Source: Nannocystis punicea | GTDB taxonomy: Bacteria; Myxococcota_A; Polyangia; Nannocystales; Nannocystaceae | Assembly: GCF_026965555.1 (NCBI RefSeq) | Contig: NZ_CP114040.1 | Coordinates: forward strand, 2,790,001-2,854,000 | Direction of reading: 5' to 3' | Length of the DNA: 64,000 nucleotides | Shown here: positions 9,069-17,283 of the stretch, piece by piece | How the letters are laid out: each line of letters starts with the position of its first letter | Numbering within the stretch: the stretch's first letter is position 1 | Program-made: the position numbers and the translations under genes | The notes under the pieces: model-generated | The model's input: only the letters and a program-made list of their open reading frames with translations | What the model was told of the DNA's origin: nothing | Database searches by the model: none

Positions 9069-11237
9069 ATGAGCTGGTTTCAGCCGCTCCTCAACGTCAT
9101 CAACGACCTCGACGAGGCGGTGGACCGCGTCACCGAGCTGTTTCACCAGCACGTCGCCCCGACGATCCAGGAGGCCGCGGAGGCGCTCGACGGCATGATC
9201 GAGGGCGCCGCGAGCTCGATCCAGAGCACGACGGTGGAGGCCGCGGACGACTTCGACGCGCGCTGGCAGGAGTTCATGGTCCGCCGCGTCGATCCGCTGT
9301 TCGGCCCCAAGCGGACCGAGCACCTCGGCGAAATGGGCGGTCTCGAGATCAGCCCGCAGGAGGTCATGCTCAACCGCCGGATCGGCCATACCGCGCTCGC
9401 GTTCCTCGCGATCGCGGTCGGCGGGCAGATCTGGCCGGCGTCGCTGTATCTGTCGGTGCCGATCAGCTTCACGATGATGCTGCCGGCTTACGAGATGGCG
9501 GTGCAGTCGGTGAAGAAGCAGAAGCGGATCACGTACCACGTGGTCAGCGCGCTCAACGTGACGGGGATCTGGCTCGGCGGCTATTACACGCCGGCGATCG
9601 CGGCGACGCTGTTCTTCTTCATGGGCGAGAAGCTGCTGATGGTCACGCAGGATCGCTCGCAGAAGACCTTCATCTCGATCTTCTCGAAGCAGCCGCAATC
9701 GGTGTGGGTGCTGGTCGACGGGGTCGAGATCGAGAAGCCGTTCTCGCAGGTGCTGCCGGGCGACGTCGTCGTCGTCGTCGCCGGCGGCTACCTGCCGGTC
9801 GACGGCACGGTGATCGACGGGATCGCGTCGGTCGACCAGCAGATGCTCACCGGCGAGGCGCAGCCGGTCGAGAAGGCGGTCGGCGACGCGGTGTACGCGT
9901 CGACGCTGGTGCTGGCGGGCCGCGTGCACGTGCGCGTCGACAAGGCCGGCGGCGAGACGGTCGCGGCGAAGATCGGCGAGATCCTCAACCAGACGGCCAG
10001 CTATCAGCTCGACCTGCAGTCGCGCGGCAGCAAGCTCGCGCACGACTCCGCGGTCCCGACGCTGGCGCTCGGCGGGCTGGCGCTGGCGACCCTCGGGGGC
10101 GAGAGCGCGCTGGCGATCCTCAACTCGTCGTTCGGCGTGACGGTCCGGATCAGCGCGCCGATCACGATGCTCAACCTGCTCAACGTCGCGGCGCAGAACG
10201 CGATCCTGCTCAAGGACGGGCGCTCGCTCGAGCTGCTGTCCAGCGTCGACACCGTGCTGTTCGACAAGACGGGCACGCTGACGATCTCGCAGCCGCACGT
10301 GGCGGCGATCCACTGCGTCGGCGGCATGAGCCCGGAGACGCTGCTCGGCTGGGCGGCGGCGGCGGAGCGGCGGCAGACCCACCCGATCGCGCTCGCGGTG
10401 GTCGCGGAGGCGGAGGCGCGCGGGCTGGAGCTGCCGGACATCGACAACGCCCGCTACGAGGTCGGCTACGGGATCCTGGTCGAATTCGCGGAGCGGACGA
10501 TCCAGGTCGGCAGCGACCGCTTCATGACGCGCTCGGGGATCGCTGTGCCGCCGGAGATCCTGGCCCAGCGCGACGCCTGCCACCAGCGCGGGCACTCGCT
10601 GATCATGGTCGCGGTCGACGGGGCGGTGGCGGGGGCGATCGAGCTGCAGCCGACGATCCGCCCCGAGGTCGAGGGCGTGCTGGCGAAGCTGCGGGCGCGC
10701 GGCCTCAAGCTGATGATCATCTCGGGCGACCAGGAGGAGCCGACCCGGCGCCTGGCCGAGGCGCTCGGGATCGACCGCCACTTCGCCAACGTGCTGCCGG
10801 AGGGCAAGGCCGACCTGGTCGAGCGCCTGCAAGCCGAGGGGCACGCGGTGTGCTTCGTCGGCGACGGGATCAACGACTCGATCGCGCTCAAGAAGGCCAA
10901 CGTGTCGGTGTCGCTGCGCGGCGCGACGACGGTCGCGACCGACGCGGCCCAGGTCGTGCTGATGCAGGAGAGCCTGCGGCAGCTGCCGTACCTGTTCTCG
11001 CTGTCCGAGGACATGGAACGCGCGCTCAAGACGGGCAACGCGGCGGGGATGATTCCGGGGGCGATCAACGTCGCCGGGGTGTTCCTCGGCGGGTGGGGCT
11101 ATTATCACGCGCTCGGCCTCAACGTGATCAGCATGTCGGTGGCGATGGGGATCGCGATGTATCCGGTGTACAAATACCGAAAGAGCCAGGTCGCCGAGGC
11201 GCCGGGCGGGGTCGAGCCCGCGCCCGCGGCCGCGTGA
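9069..11237 (+). CDS. P1B-like P-type ATPase lacking the CPx metal motif
   Basis: Membrane cation-transporting ATPase of 722 residues. Motifs in order: A-domain loop MLTGEAQPVEK, phosphorylation site DKTGTLT (Asp399), P1B-type His-Pro locus THPIA, and the hinge GDGIND (598-603). These place it with heavy-metal ATPases. The transmembrane helix before the phosphorylation site should carry CPC, CPH, SPC or TPC; here it reads VRISAPITML, so the metal-binding cysteine is absent. There is also no N-terminal CxxC metal-binding domain; instead about 110 residues of helical, acidic sequence precede the first membrane helix. Substrate is therefore uncertain. The ATG at 9069 is chosen over a start at 8991 because MSWFQPLLNV begins the conserved-looking part. 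The halogenase starts 61 bp downstream on the same strand, so the two may be cotranscribed. Confidence 0.9.
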   Translation: MSWFQPLLNVINDLDEAVDRVTELFHQHVAPTIQEAAEALDGMIEGAASSIQSTTVEAADDFDARWQEFMVRRVDPLFGPKRTEHLGEMGGLEISPQEVMLNRRIGHTALAFLAIAVGGQIWPASLYLSVPISFTMMLPAYEMAVQSVKKQKRITYHVVSALNVTGIWLGGYYTPAIAATLFFFMGEKLLMVTQDRSQKTFISIFSKQPQSVWVLVDGVEIEKPFSQVLPGDVVVVVAGGYLPVDGTVIDGIASVDQQMLTGEAQPVEKAVGDAVYASTLVLAGRVHVRVDKAGGETVAAKIGEILNQTASYQLDLQSRGSKLAHDSAVPTLALGGLALATLGGESALAILNSSFGVTVRISAPITMLNLLNVAAQNAILLKDGRSLELLSSVDTVLFDKTGTLTISQPHVAAIHCVGGMSPETLLGWAAAAERRQTHPIALAVVAEAEARGLELPDIDNARYEVGYGILVEFAERTIQVGSDRFMTRSGIAVPPEILAQRDACHQRGHSLIMVAVDGAVAGAIELQPTIRPEVEGVLAKLRARGLKLMIISGDQEEPTRRLAEALGIDRHFANVLPEGKADLVERLQAEGHAVCFVGDGINDSIALKKANVSVSLRGATTVATDAAQVVLMQESLRQLPYLFSLSEDMERALKTGNAAGMIPGAINVAGVFLGGWGYYHALGLNVISMSVAMGIAMYPVYKYRKSQVAEAPGGVEPAPAAA

Positions 11238-11298
11238 ACGCCGAGGCTCGGCCATGCGGACGGGCGACCGTCCATTGCTGCGAAAGAGACAAAATAGG

Positions 11299-12798
11299 AT
11301 GAGCACCGAAGAGTTCGACGTGATCGTGCTGGGAGGCGGCCCTGGCGGTTCGACGCTGGCGTCGTTCGTGGCGATGAAGGGGCACCGCGTGCTCCTGCTC
11401 GAGGAGGCGAAGTTCCCGCGGCACCAGATCGGCGAGTCGCTGCTGCCGGCGACGATCCACGGCGTCTGCGCGATGCTCGGGCTGTCGCAGGAGATCGCGG
11501 AGGCCGGGTTCCCGCGCAAGCGCGGCGGCACGTTCCGGTGGGGCAAGAGCCAGGAGCCGTGGACGTTCGCGTTCACCAAGGACCCGACGGATCCATTCGG
11601 CTACGCGTACCAGGTCGAGCGCGACCGCTTCGACGAGATGCTGCTGCGCAACGCGGCCAAGAAGGGCGTCGATGTCCGCGAGCAGCACTCGGTGACCGAG
11701 CTGCTGCACGAGGACGGCAGGGTCGTCGGGGTCCGCTTCCGCGACGAGGCGGGGATCGAGCGGACGGCGCGGGCGAAGTTCGTCGGCGACTCGTCGGGGT
11801 TCCGCTCGCGCGTGTCGGGCCTGGTCGGCGAGCGGGTGTTCTCGCGGTTCTTCCAGAACGTCGCGCTGTACGGCTACTACGAGGGCGCCAAGCGGCTGCC
11901 GAGCCCGAACGAGGGCAACATCCTGTGCGCGGCGTTCCGCGACGGGTGGTTCTGGTACATCCCGCTGTCGGACACGCTGACGAGCGTCGGCGCGGTGGTG
12001 TCGCGCGAGGCGGCGGAGGCGATGAAGGAGGGCCACGAGGTCGCGCTGGACAAGTTCATCGCGGCGTGCCCGATCATCGCCGACTACCTGGCGCCCGCGC
12101 AGCGGGTGACGACCGGCAAGTACGGCGAGATCCGCGTGCGCAAGGACTACTCGTACTGCAACACGCGCTTCTGGGCCCCGGGCGTGGCGCTGGTCGGCGA
12201 CGCGGCGTGCTTCATCGACCCGGTGTTCTCGTCCGGCGTGCACCTGGCGACGTACTCGGCGCTGCTGGCGGCCCGCTCGTTCAACACCCGCCTGCGCGGA
12301 GAGCTCGACGACGAGCGCGTGTTCCAGGAGTACGAGCAGCGGTACCGCCGCGAGTTCGGCAACTTCTACCAGTTCCTGATGGCGTTCTACGACATGAACC
12401 AGGACACGGACTCGTACTTCTGGTCGGCGCGCAAGATCGTCAGCACGGAAGAGCGCGACAACGAGGCGTTCATCCGCCTGGTCGCCGGCCGCTCGCAGGT
12501 CGACGAGCCGGCGTTCTACGAGGGGGCCGAGTTCTTCGACGCGCGCGAGGGCTTCGGCCGCTGGATGGAGCAGACGCTCAACCCGGAGGCGGTGCGCTCG
12601 GCCAACCCGCGCGCCTCGCAGCCGCCGCGGCGGGTCGCGGGCGGGTTCGACGCGACCGACTTCATGGCCGGGTTCACCAGCGAGATCGCCCAGCTCCAGG
12701 CGCAGGCGCGGCTCGGCGAGCGCCGCGGCGCCGAGGCTCCGCTCGAGCACGGCGGGCTGGTGCCGTCGCGCGACGGGCTCGAGTGGGAAGTGACCTGA
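11299..12798 (+). CDS. FAD-dependent halogenase (CndH/phenolic type)
   Basis: Flavin-dependent halogenase, 499 residues, that uses FADH2, O2 and chloride or bromide to chlorinate an electron-rich aromatic ring, typically a tyrosine- or pyrrole-like group held on a carrier protein. The FAD-binding GGGPGG is at residues 12-17, GESLLPAT follows near 52, and the halogenase signature WxWxIP is present as WFWYIP (217-222). GDAACFIDP (about 299) closes the FAD site. The length and motifs fit the CndH class from myxobacteria (chondrochloren), known to act on carrier-bound tyrosine. The ATG at 11299 (MSTEEFDVIVLGGG) is the natural start. It lies about 8 kb from the end of the PKS-NRPS operon and on the other strand, yet it is the only tailoring halogenase in view, so it probably serves that pathway. 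Its last codons belong to a duplicated segment. Confidence 0.93.
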   Translation: MSTEEFDVIVLGGGPGGSTLASFVAMKGHRVLLLEEAKFPRHQIGESLLPATIHGVCAMLGLSQEIAEAGFPRKRGGTFRWGKSQEPWTFAFTKDPTDPFGYAYQVERDRFDEMLLRNAAKKGVDVREQHSVTELLHEDGRVVGVRFRDEAGIERTARAKFVGDSSGFRSRVSGLVGERVFSRFFQNVALYGYYEGAKRLPSPNEGNILCAAFRDGWFWYIPLSDTLTSVGAVVSREAAEAMKEGHEVALDKFIAACPIIADYLAPAQRVTTGKYGEIRVRKDYSYCNTRFWAPGVALVGDAACFIDPVFSSGVHLATYSALLAARSFNTRLRGELDDERVFQEYEQRYRREFGNFYQFLMAFYDMNQDTDSYFWSARKIVSTEERDNEAFIRLVAGRSQVDEPAFYEGAEFFDAREGFGRWMEQTLNPEAVRSANPRASQPPRRVAGGFDATDFMAGFTSEIAQLQAQARLGERRGAEAPLEHGGLVPSRDGLEWEVT

Positions 12799-12927
12799 CG
12801 CGGTACCGGCCGGGGCGACCGTCGGTGGGCTGTCCTCGAGGACATGTGAGGGTCCTCGGGGCCACGGGTCGTGCCACGAGCCTGCCCGGGAGCGCGCGAC
12901 CGAAGGCGCGGTGGAGAGCCGTCCAGG
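12775..12927. repeat. Dispersed repeat, copy 1, with palindrome TGTCCTCGAGGACA
   Basis: This segment aligns without gaps to 14875-15027, exactly 2,100 bp away. By eye 20 of 147 bases differ (12781-12927 against 14881-15027), about 86% identity. It starts within the last codons of the halogenase gene and contains a perfect 14-bp palindrome at 12831-12844. The rest of the 454-bp gap up to 13252 shows no gene; around 12928 it reads cagtgacggcgacgagcag, related to the inverted copies near 20.4-20.6 kb. Confidence 0.85.
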
Positions 12928-13252
12928 CAGTGACGGCGACGAGCAGCTCGGGGCTCCGCGAGCCGCTGTCGCGCTCCAGCCGGCGGGCGCGCATCGGCGA
13001 TCGCGTCGTGCTCAAGCTCGATTGACCGGTGTACGAGCGGGGGCATCCCGCTTGCGGGATTTGCGCAATGTAATTCTGGACGCCGGGCGAGGTGCGAGTC
13101 TGGGCAGATGCTGCGTTGCATCGATTGCTCGAACGATGTCCCCCCCGGTGCCGGCAGCACACCAATTCATAGCGCCTTTGACTTCCAGCAGGACGCTCCT
13201 ACTCTCGCCTACAGCGGAAATCAATCGTGCTTCCACGAGGAGATGCTCTGGC

Positions 13253-14701
13253 ATGTTCAGCGGTACCCATTCTCTGGTCGTGGCACTGATCGCATTCTAT
13301 CCAGTGCTTCACGCCTTCGATTGCGACGCTCCCCCACCTCATGCCGTTTGTGGCGACGGCGTCGTGGAGAGCACGGAGCAGTGTGACGACGGCAACGCCG
13401 TCAATGCCGACCGCTGCAGCAACGAGTGCAAGGCGCAGGAAGTCGAGGCGGTGGTCACCGGGTTGGTGCACACCTGCGCCCTGCTCAGCGGCGGCGCCGT
13501 CAAGTGTTGGGGCGGAGGTCCTCTGCTCGGACTCGGCACCACGGACAACCGCGGCGACGAACCGGGCGAGATGGGCGCCGCGCTTCCGACCGTCGATCTC
13601 GGAGCAGGCAACCGCTCTGCCGCGCTCGCCACTGCCGGCACGGCGACGTGCTCCCTGCTGACCGATCGCACGCTGCGGTGCTGGGGCTTCGACGAGTCGG
13701 GCACCCTCGGACGAGGGAGCTTTGATTTCACCATCGGCGACGAACCAGGCGAGATGGGCGCCGCGCTCCCGCCCGTCGACCTCGGCAAGAAGACCCTGGT
13801 GAGCGCTGTGGGGGCCGGGCAGCTCCATTTCTGCGCTCTGTCGACCTCCGGCGCGGTCAAGTGCTGGGGCCGAAATCTGGAGGGACAACTCGGCCTGGGC
13901 GACACGGAGAGCCGTGGCGACCAGCCCAAAGAAATGGGGAAGAAGTTGCCATTCGTCGACCTCGGTAGTGAGGCCGAGGTCGTCGAACTTGCCGTGGGGG
14001 GAAATCATGTTTGCGCGCGACTCGACACCGGCGCGGTCAAGTGCTGGGGCGATAACCAGTCTGGCCAACTGGGCCTCGGTGACACCGAGAACCGAGGGGA
14101 CCAGCCGGGTGAGATGGGCGAAGATCTGCCGCCCGTCGACCTCGGCGAGAACCAAGCCGTGACGCAGCTCGCCGCCGGTGGGTTTCATACGTGTGCGCTC
14201 TTCGCCAACGGGCGCATCAAGTGCTGGGGGTTCAACGAGCACGGTCAGCTGGGGCTGGGGGATACGCTGGAGCGCGGCACCATGAGCGGTCAAATGGGGG
14301 ATGACTTGCCCTTCGTCGATCTCGGCGACGGCAGGACGGTGGTCGAACTCGGTGCAGGATGGTTCCACACCTGCGCAGTGCTCGACGACGGGTCGCTCAA
14401 GTGCTGGGGCCGCAACGTCGTCGGCCACCTGGGACTCGGTGACACGGAGGACCGCGGTGACGACCCCGACGAGATGGGCGATGACTTGCCAGCCGTCGCC
14501 CTCGGCTCCGGACGCACAGCTGTCGCAGTCGACAGCGGATTCTCGCACACCTGCGCCGTACTCGACGACGCGTCGCTGAAGTGCTGGGGTTTCAACTCGG
14601 ATGGCATGCTGGGACTGGGGGACACCGACGCGCGCGGCGACGAACGCGGCGAGATGGGCGACAACCTCCCGACCGTCAAGCTGTTCTCTGCCGACTGGTG
14701 A
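13253..14701 (+). CDS. Exported RCC1-repeat protein with Myxococcales Cys-rich repeat
   Basis: Secreted or surface beta-propeller protein of 482 residues. The N-terminus (MFSGTHSLVVALIAFYPVL) is a signal peptide. A cysteine-rich unit CGDGVVESTEQCDDGN follows, the DUF4215-type repeat common in myxobacterial surface proteins. Then come seven RCC1-like blades spaced exactly 60 codons apart, each with HTCALL-like and KCWG motifs and GQLGLGDTxxRGD. RCC1 propellers mediate protein-protein contacts; here they probably act outside the cell. GAGGAG lies about 12 bp before the ATG at 13253, which also places the signal peptide at the start; the frame is open about 340 bp further upstream without coding character. 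The even spacing and near-identity of blades indicate recent internal duplication. Copies of the dispersed repeat flank it on both sides. Confidence 0.88.
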   Translation: MFSGTHSLVVALIAFYPVLHAFDCDAPPPHAVCGDGVVESTEQCDDGNAVNADRCSNECKAQEVEAVVTGLVHTCALLSGGAVKCWGGGPLLGLGTTDNRGDEPGEMGAALPTVDLGAGNRSAALATAGTATCSLLTDRTLRCWGFDESGTLGRGSFDFTIGDEPGEMGAALPPVDLGKKTLVSAVGAGQLHFCALSTSGAVKCWGRNLEGQLGLGDTESRGDQPKEMGKKLPFVDLGSEAEVVELAVGGNHVCARLDTGAVKCWGDNQSGQLGLGDTENRGDQPGEMGEDLPPVDLGENQAVTQLAAGGFHTCALFANGRIKCWGFNEHGQLGLGDTLERGTMSGQMGDDLPFVDLGDGRTVVELGAGWFHTCAVLDDGSLKCWGRNVVGHLGLGDTEDRGDDPDEMGDDLPAVALGSGRTAVAVDSGFSHTCAVLDDASLKCWGFNSDGMLGLGDTDARGDERGEMGDNLPTVKLFSADW

Positions 14702-14874
14702 ATGCGGCTTCGTCTACGAGACCGTCTTCTCGCTGGAGGTGCAACGCGGAGACCTTGTCGCGGCGCGAGGCGATCCTCTACGGCTTCAGGCGGTACGGCC
14801 GCTCGACGTCGACGGTGCCGCGGCCGGCCATTTCGAGCACCCCTCGCCCCGCCACGCTGGCCGCGTCGCTCGTC

Positions 14875-15090
14875 GGGCTCGAGTGAGAAGCGACCTGAGC
14901 TGCCGCCGGTCGGGGCGATCGTCAGTGGGCTGTCCTCGAGGACATGTGAGGGTCCTCGAGGCTGCGGGTTGTGCCAGGAGCCTGCCTGGGAACGCGCGAT
15001 CGAAGGCGCGGTAGAGAGCCGTCCAGGAACTCGCGCGGGCGAAGGCGCGGGGGCGTGGAGAGCCGGGTGACGGCGGGCACGGAGCGGCGG
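14875..15090. repeat. Dispersed repeat, copy 2, with palindrome
   Basis: The first 153 bp match copy 1 at 12775-12927, including the palindrome at 14931-14944 and a remnant of the halogenase stop context (gggctcgagtgagaagcga). The following part, 15018-15090, matches the inverted copies near 20.4-20.6 kb (shared blocks gtccaggaactcgcgcgg and gggtgacggcg, then cacggagcg). The gap 14702-15145 shows no other gene; 14702-14874 is unassigned. Confidence 0.8.
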
Positions 15091-15145
15091 AGCGCGGGCG
15101 GGCGGTCATGGCAGGGCGCCCTCGGCGGGTGTAGGCTCGCGCGTG

Positions 15146-15979
15146 ATGAGCAAGCCGGACCGGAACCTCAAGGGCGCGTGGATCGTCCACGGGGTCGCGC
15201 TGGCGCTGTGGGTCGCGCTGTACTGGTACTTGTTCGGCGAGGCGCTGCTCCCGGTGGAGAAGTCGACGATCGATTCCGCGATCGCAGGGATCGGGGCGGT
15301 GGTCGCCGTGGAAGTGCTGATCTCTTTCATGGTGCTGAGCTCGCTGGTGATGCTATTCGTCGGACGGCGGCCGCTGGTGCCGCTGTTTATCCACGGGCTC
15401 GCGGTCACGGTGTGCTGGGCGGGGACGGTGGAGGTGGAGCAGGACAAGCAAGCGCGCGCGGAGGCCCACGCGCGCGAGGAGGCGCGCGCGCGGGCGGCGG
15501 AGCGGCGCGAGCGAGAGCTGGAGGAGCAGGCGAGGCTGGCGTCCGAGGCGGAGGAGAGGCGGCGGGAGGAGTTGGAGCGCCAGCCGGAGGGGTGCCTGCA
15601 CGTGCGCGAGCTACGGGTGCAGGACGGGAAGAAGCCGCGCGCAGAGGCGACGTTCGCCAATACGTGCGACGGCGAGGTGGTGGTCGACGACCTGACCGTG
15701 CTCGGTCTGGACCGCGCGGGCGGCGAGGATGTCCTTCGCCGGTGGGACGAGGACCGGGTGACGGTGCCGCGCGGGGGGACGGCGACGGCGGCGATCGAGG
15801 AGGTCGTGAAGCGAGACGGCGATCGGTCGAGCCCGCTGGCGAGGTGGGTGTGGCAGCTCAACGTCGATACCGCCGCGCCGCGCTCGATGATCCTGTGCTT
15901 CGCCACGGCAGGGGCGCCCGATGGGGCGCTCGATGGGGCGAGCTGCGCGCCGCTCGAGAAGGTCACGATCGTGCCGTAG
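15146..15979 (+). CDS. Membrane protein with cytoplasmic or periplasmic coiled coil
   Basis: A 277-residue membrane protein of unknown function. Three hydrophobic segments can be seen: WIVHGVALALWVALYWYLF (about 11-29), AGIGAVVAVEVLISFMVLSS (about 47-66) and LVPLFIHGLAVTVCWAGTV (about 76-94). A strongly charged Glu/Arg/Ala-rich stretch (about 95-150) is a likely long coiled coil. The C-terminal part (about 150-277) is beta-strand-like, with three cysteines and the pattern RVTVPRGGTATAAIEEVV. The start is the ATG at 15146; a GTG directly before it (15143) would add one residue. It lies just after a repeat copy and has no obvious operon partner. No family is recognised. Confidence 0.8.
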   Translation: MSKPDRNLKGAWIVHGVALALWVALYWYLFGEALLPVEKSTIDSAIAGIGAVVAVEVLISFMVLSSLVMLFVGRRPLVPLFIHGLAVTVCWAGTVEVEQDKQARAEAHAREEARARAAERRERELEEQARLASEAEERRREELERQPEGCLHVRELRVQDGKKPRAEATFANTCDGEVVVDDLTVLGLDRAGGEDVLRRWDEDRVTVPRGGTATAAIEEVVKRDGDRSSPLARWVWQLNVDTAAPRSMILCFATAGAPDGALDGASCAPLEKVTIVP

Positions 15980-16139
15980 CGATCGCTCTCTTCGTCGGCG
16001 GCAGGACGCTGCTACACGCGGTCCGGGTGTCCGTCGTCGGTGCGCGAGGCTTCCACGGACAGCCACCGTGGCGTGCCCCACCGCGGGTCGCACTTCGCGC
16101 ACTGGCGCGCGAGCAAAAAGCGGCCAAACCAGTACCACG

Positions 16140-16268
16140 ATGAGCAAACTTCTACGAGGTGCAGTCGCGGGTGTTGGGGCCTGGAAGCTCGGCGGTGGTG
16201 TCATTGGCACCGTCCTGATCTTCATCCTTTTGTGGGTCGTCCTCGGCAACTTCGACATCTTCAGATGA
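16140..16268 (+). CDS. Small hydrophobic membrane protein, 42 residues
   Basis: Short frame encoding MSKLLRGAVAGVGAWKLGGG followed by a single hydrophobic helix (VIGTVLIFILLWVVLGNF). The layout, a short Gly-rich amphipathic start, a KLGGG turn and one membrane helix with a terminal aromatic, resembles small membrane proteins seen across bacteria with a similar AxKLGGG motif; that is from memory. Codon use fits a real gene better than the surrounding DNA. No clear ribosome site is visible. Function unknown. Confidence 0.6.
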   Translation: MSKLLRGAVAGVGAWKLGGGVIGTVLIFILLWVVLGNFDIFR

Positions 16269-16647
16269 TCGTCCTCGGTGCGGCCCAGCCCGCCGGCACA
16301 CCGGACGGTGGGGGCCAGGCCGAGGCGGGGCCGTCCTGTTGCAGCAGGTCGGGCGCGGCCACGGTCCCGGCCGCAGGCCGTGATCGACGCCAAGTACGGC
16401 GATGGCGGTCTATTTGCCGCGGGGTGGGCTATCAGCAAGCGCTGGCGTCGCAAATCCGCCCCGGAGTGAATGCCGCGATGGCTGCGTCGACAGCCACGAC
16501 GCTTCGCGTGCCTCGTTCGCGCTCGACTGTGGTCGCAGTGGCCGATCCATGGTCTGGCAGCAGCACGCAGCGGGTGGGGGTTGATGCCGGCTGCTTCGCA
16601 TACTCCCGCAGCTCCGCCCGCTCGCCTCGAAGCCCTCCAAGAGTCAC
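16269..16647. other. 379-bp gap without a clear gene
   Basis: A frame around 16380-16469 reads AVIDAKYGDGGLFAAGWAIS, which might be a fragment of a decayed gene, but there is no start signal and no family match by eye. No copy of the dispersed palindrome was seen here. Confidence 0.4.
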
Positions 16648-16974
16648 TCAAGGAGGGATAGCAGATTGCGGTCCGACAAGACGGCGATGGGACCGTTCGT
16701 TCGCCGGGATCGTGGAACGGACCTCTACGCGGCCATCCACGCATTCATCGCAGTGGAAGCGACCGCATCTTCCAGGGCAAGCAGTGCATCCTTCCCCGTC
16801 GCAAGCGGAGCAGACAATCGAGCCAACACCGTCGCATTCAGGGCAGTAGAGGAGCCTCCTGTCGGCTGTGCGTCCTCGCGCCGAGCAGAGACGCTTGTCA
16901 CGCGGATGGAGGCGCGCTGTCCCCTCCGAGCCGGGCTCCGCGGGGTTCGTGAACGCAGTCAAGTGCCACGCCAT
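16648..16974 (-). CDS. Small protein with DnaJ-like CxxCxGxG zinc motif
   Basis: A 108-residue frame starting at the ATG at 16974 (MAWHLTAFTNPAEPGSE). Its second half contains CPECDGVGSIVCSACDGEGC followed by TACPGRCG and HCDEC, that is four to five CxxC pairs with the CxxCxGxG spacing of the zinc-binding centre of DnaJ. A zinc-binding, protein- or RNA-contacting role is likely; there is no J domain. No good ribosome site precedes the start, and the frame extends upstream to 17157, so the start is tentative. The adjacent 16975-17283 (309 bp) shows nothing else. Confidence 0.5.
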   Translation of the reverse strand: MAWHLTAFTNPAEPGSEGTARLHPRDKRLCSARGRTADRRLLYCPECDGVGSIVCSACDGEGCTACPGRCGRFHCDECVDGRVEVRSTIPANERSHRRLVGPQSAIPP

Positions 16975-17283
16975 CGGCGAGCTCGTCGCGCTCGCATGGC
17001 GACCGGCTCCGATCGTCGGTCTCGCCGCCGGCCTCCGCCGGCGACAGCCCCGAGGCGCAGCGTCGTAAATTCCGTCGAGTAAGGCGAGCAACAAGCGCCG
17101 GGGTCCCACCCCCCCGAGGGAGTTGCACGCACTCCGGCGAGCGCTTGAGGTGGCCACGGCCTCTGCTCGAGAGAGCGGGCGCGGCGGGTCGTCGACGCAA
17201 AAAAACAGTCGCGCGGAATAGACTGCTTCGCGGCCTTGTTCAGCGCCTCGTCCGCGCGTGCGGGCGCTTCAAAGGAAACACCA

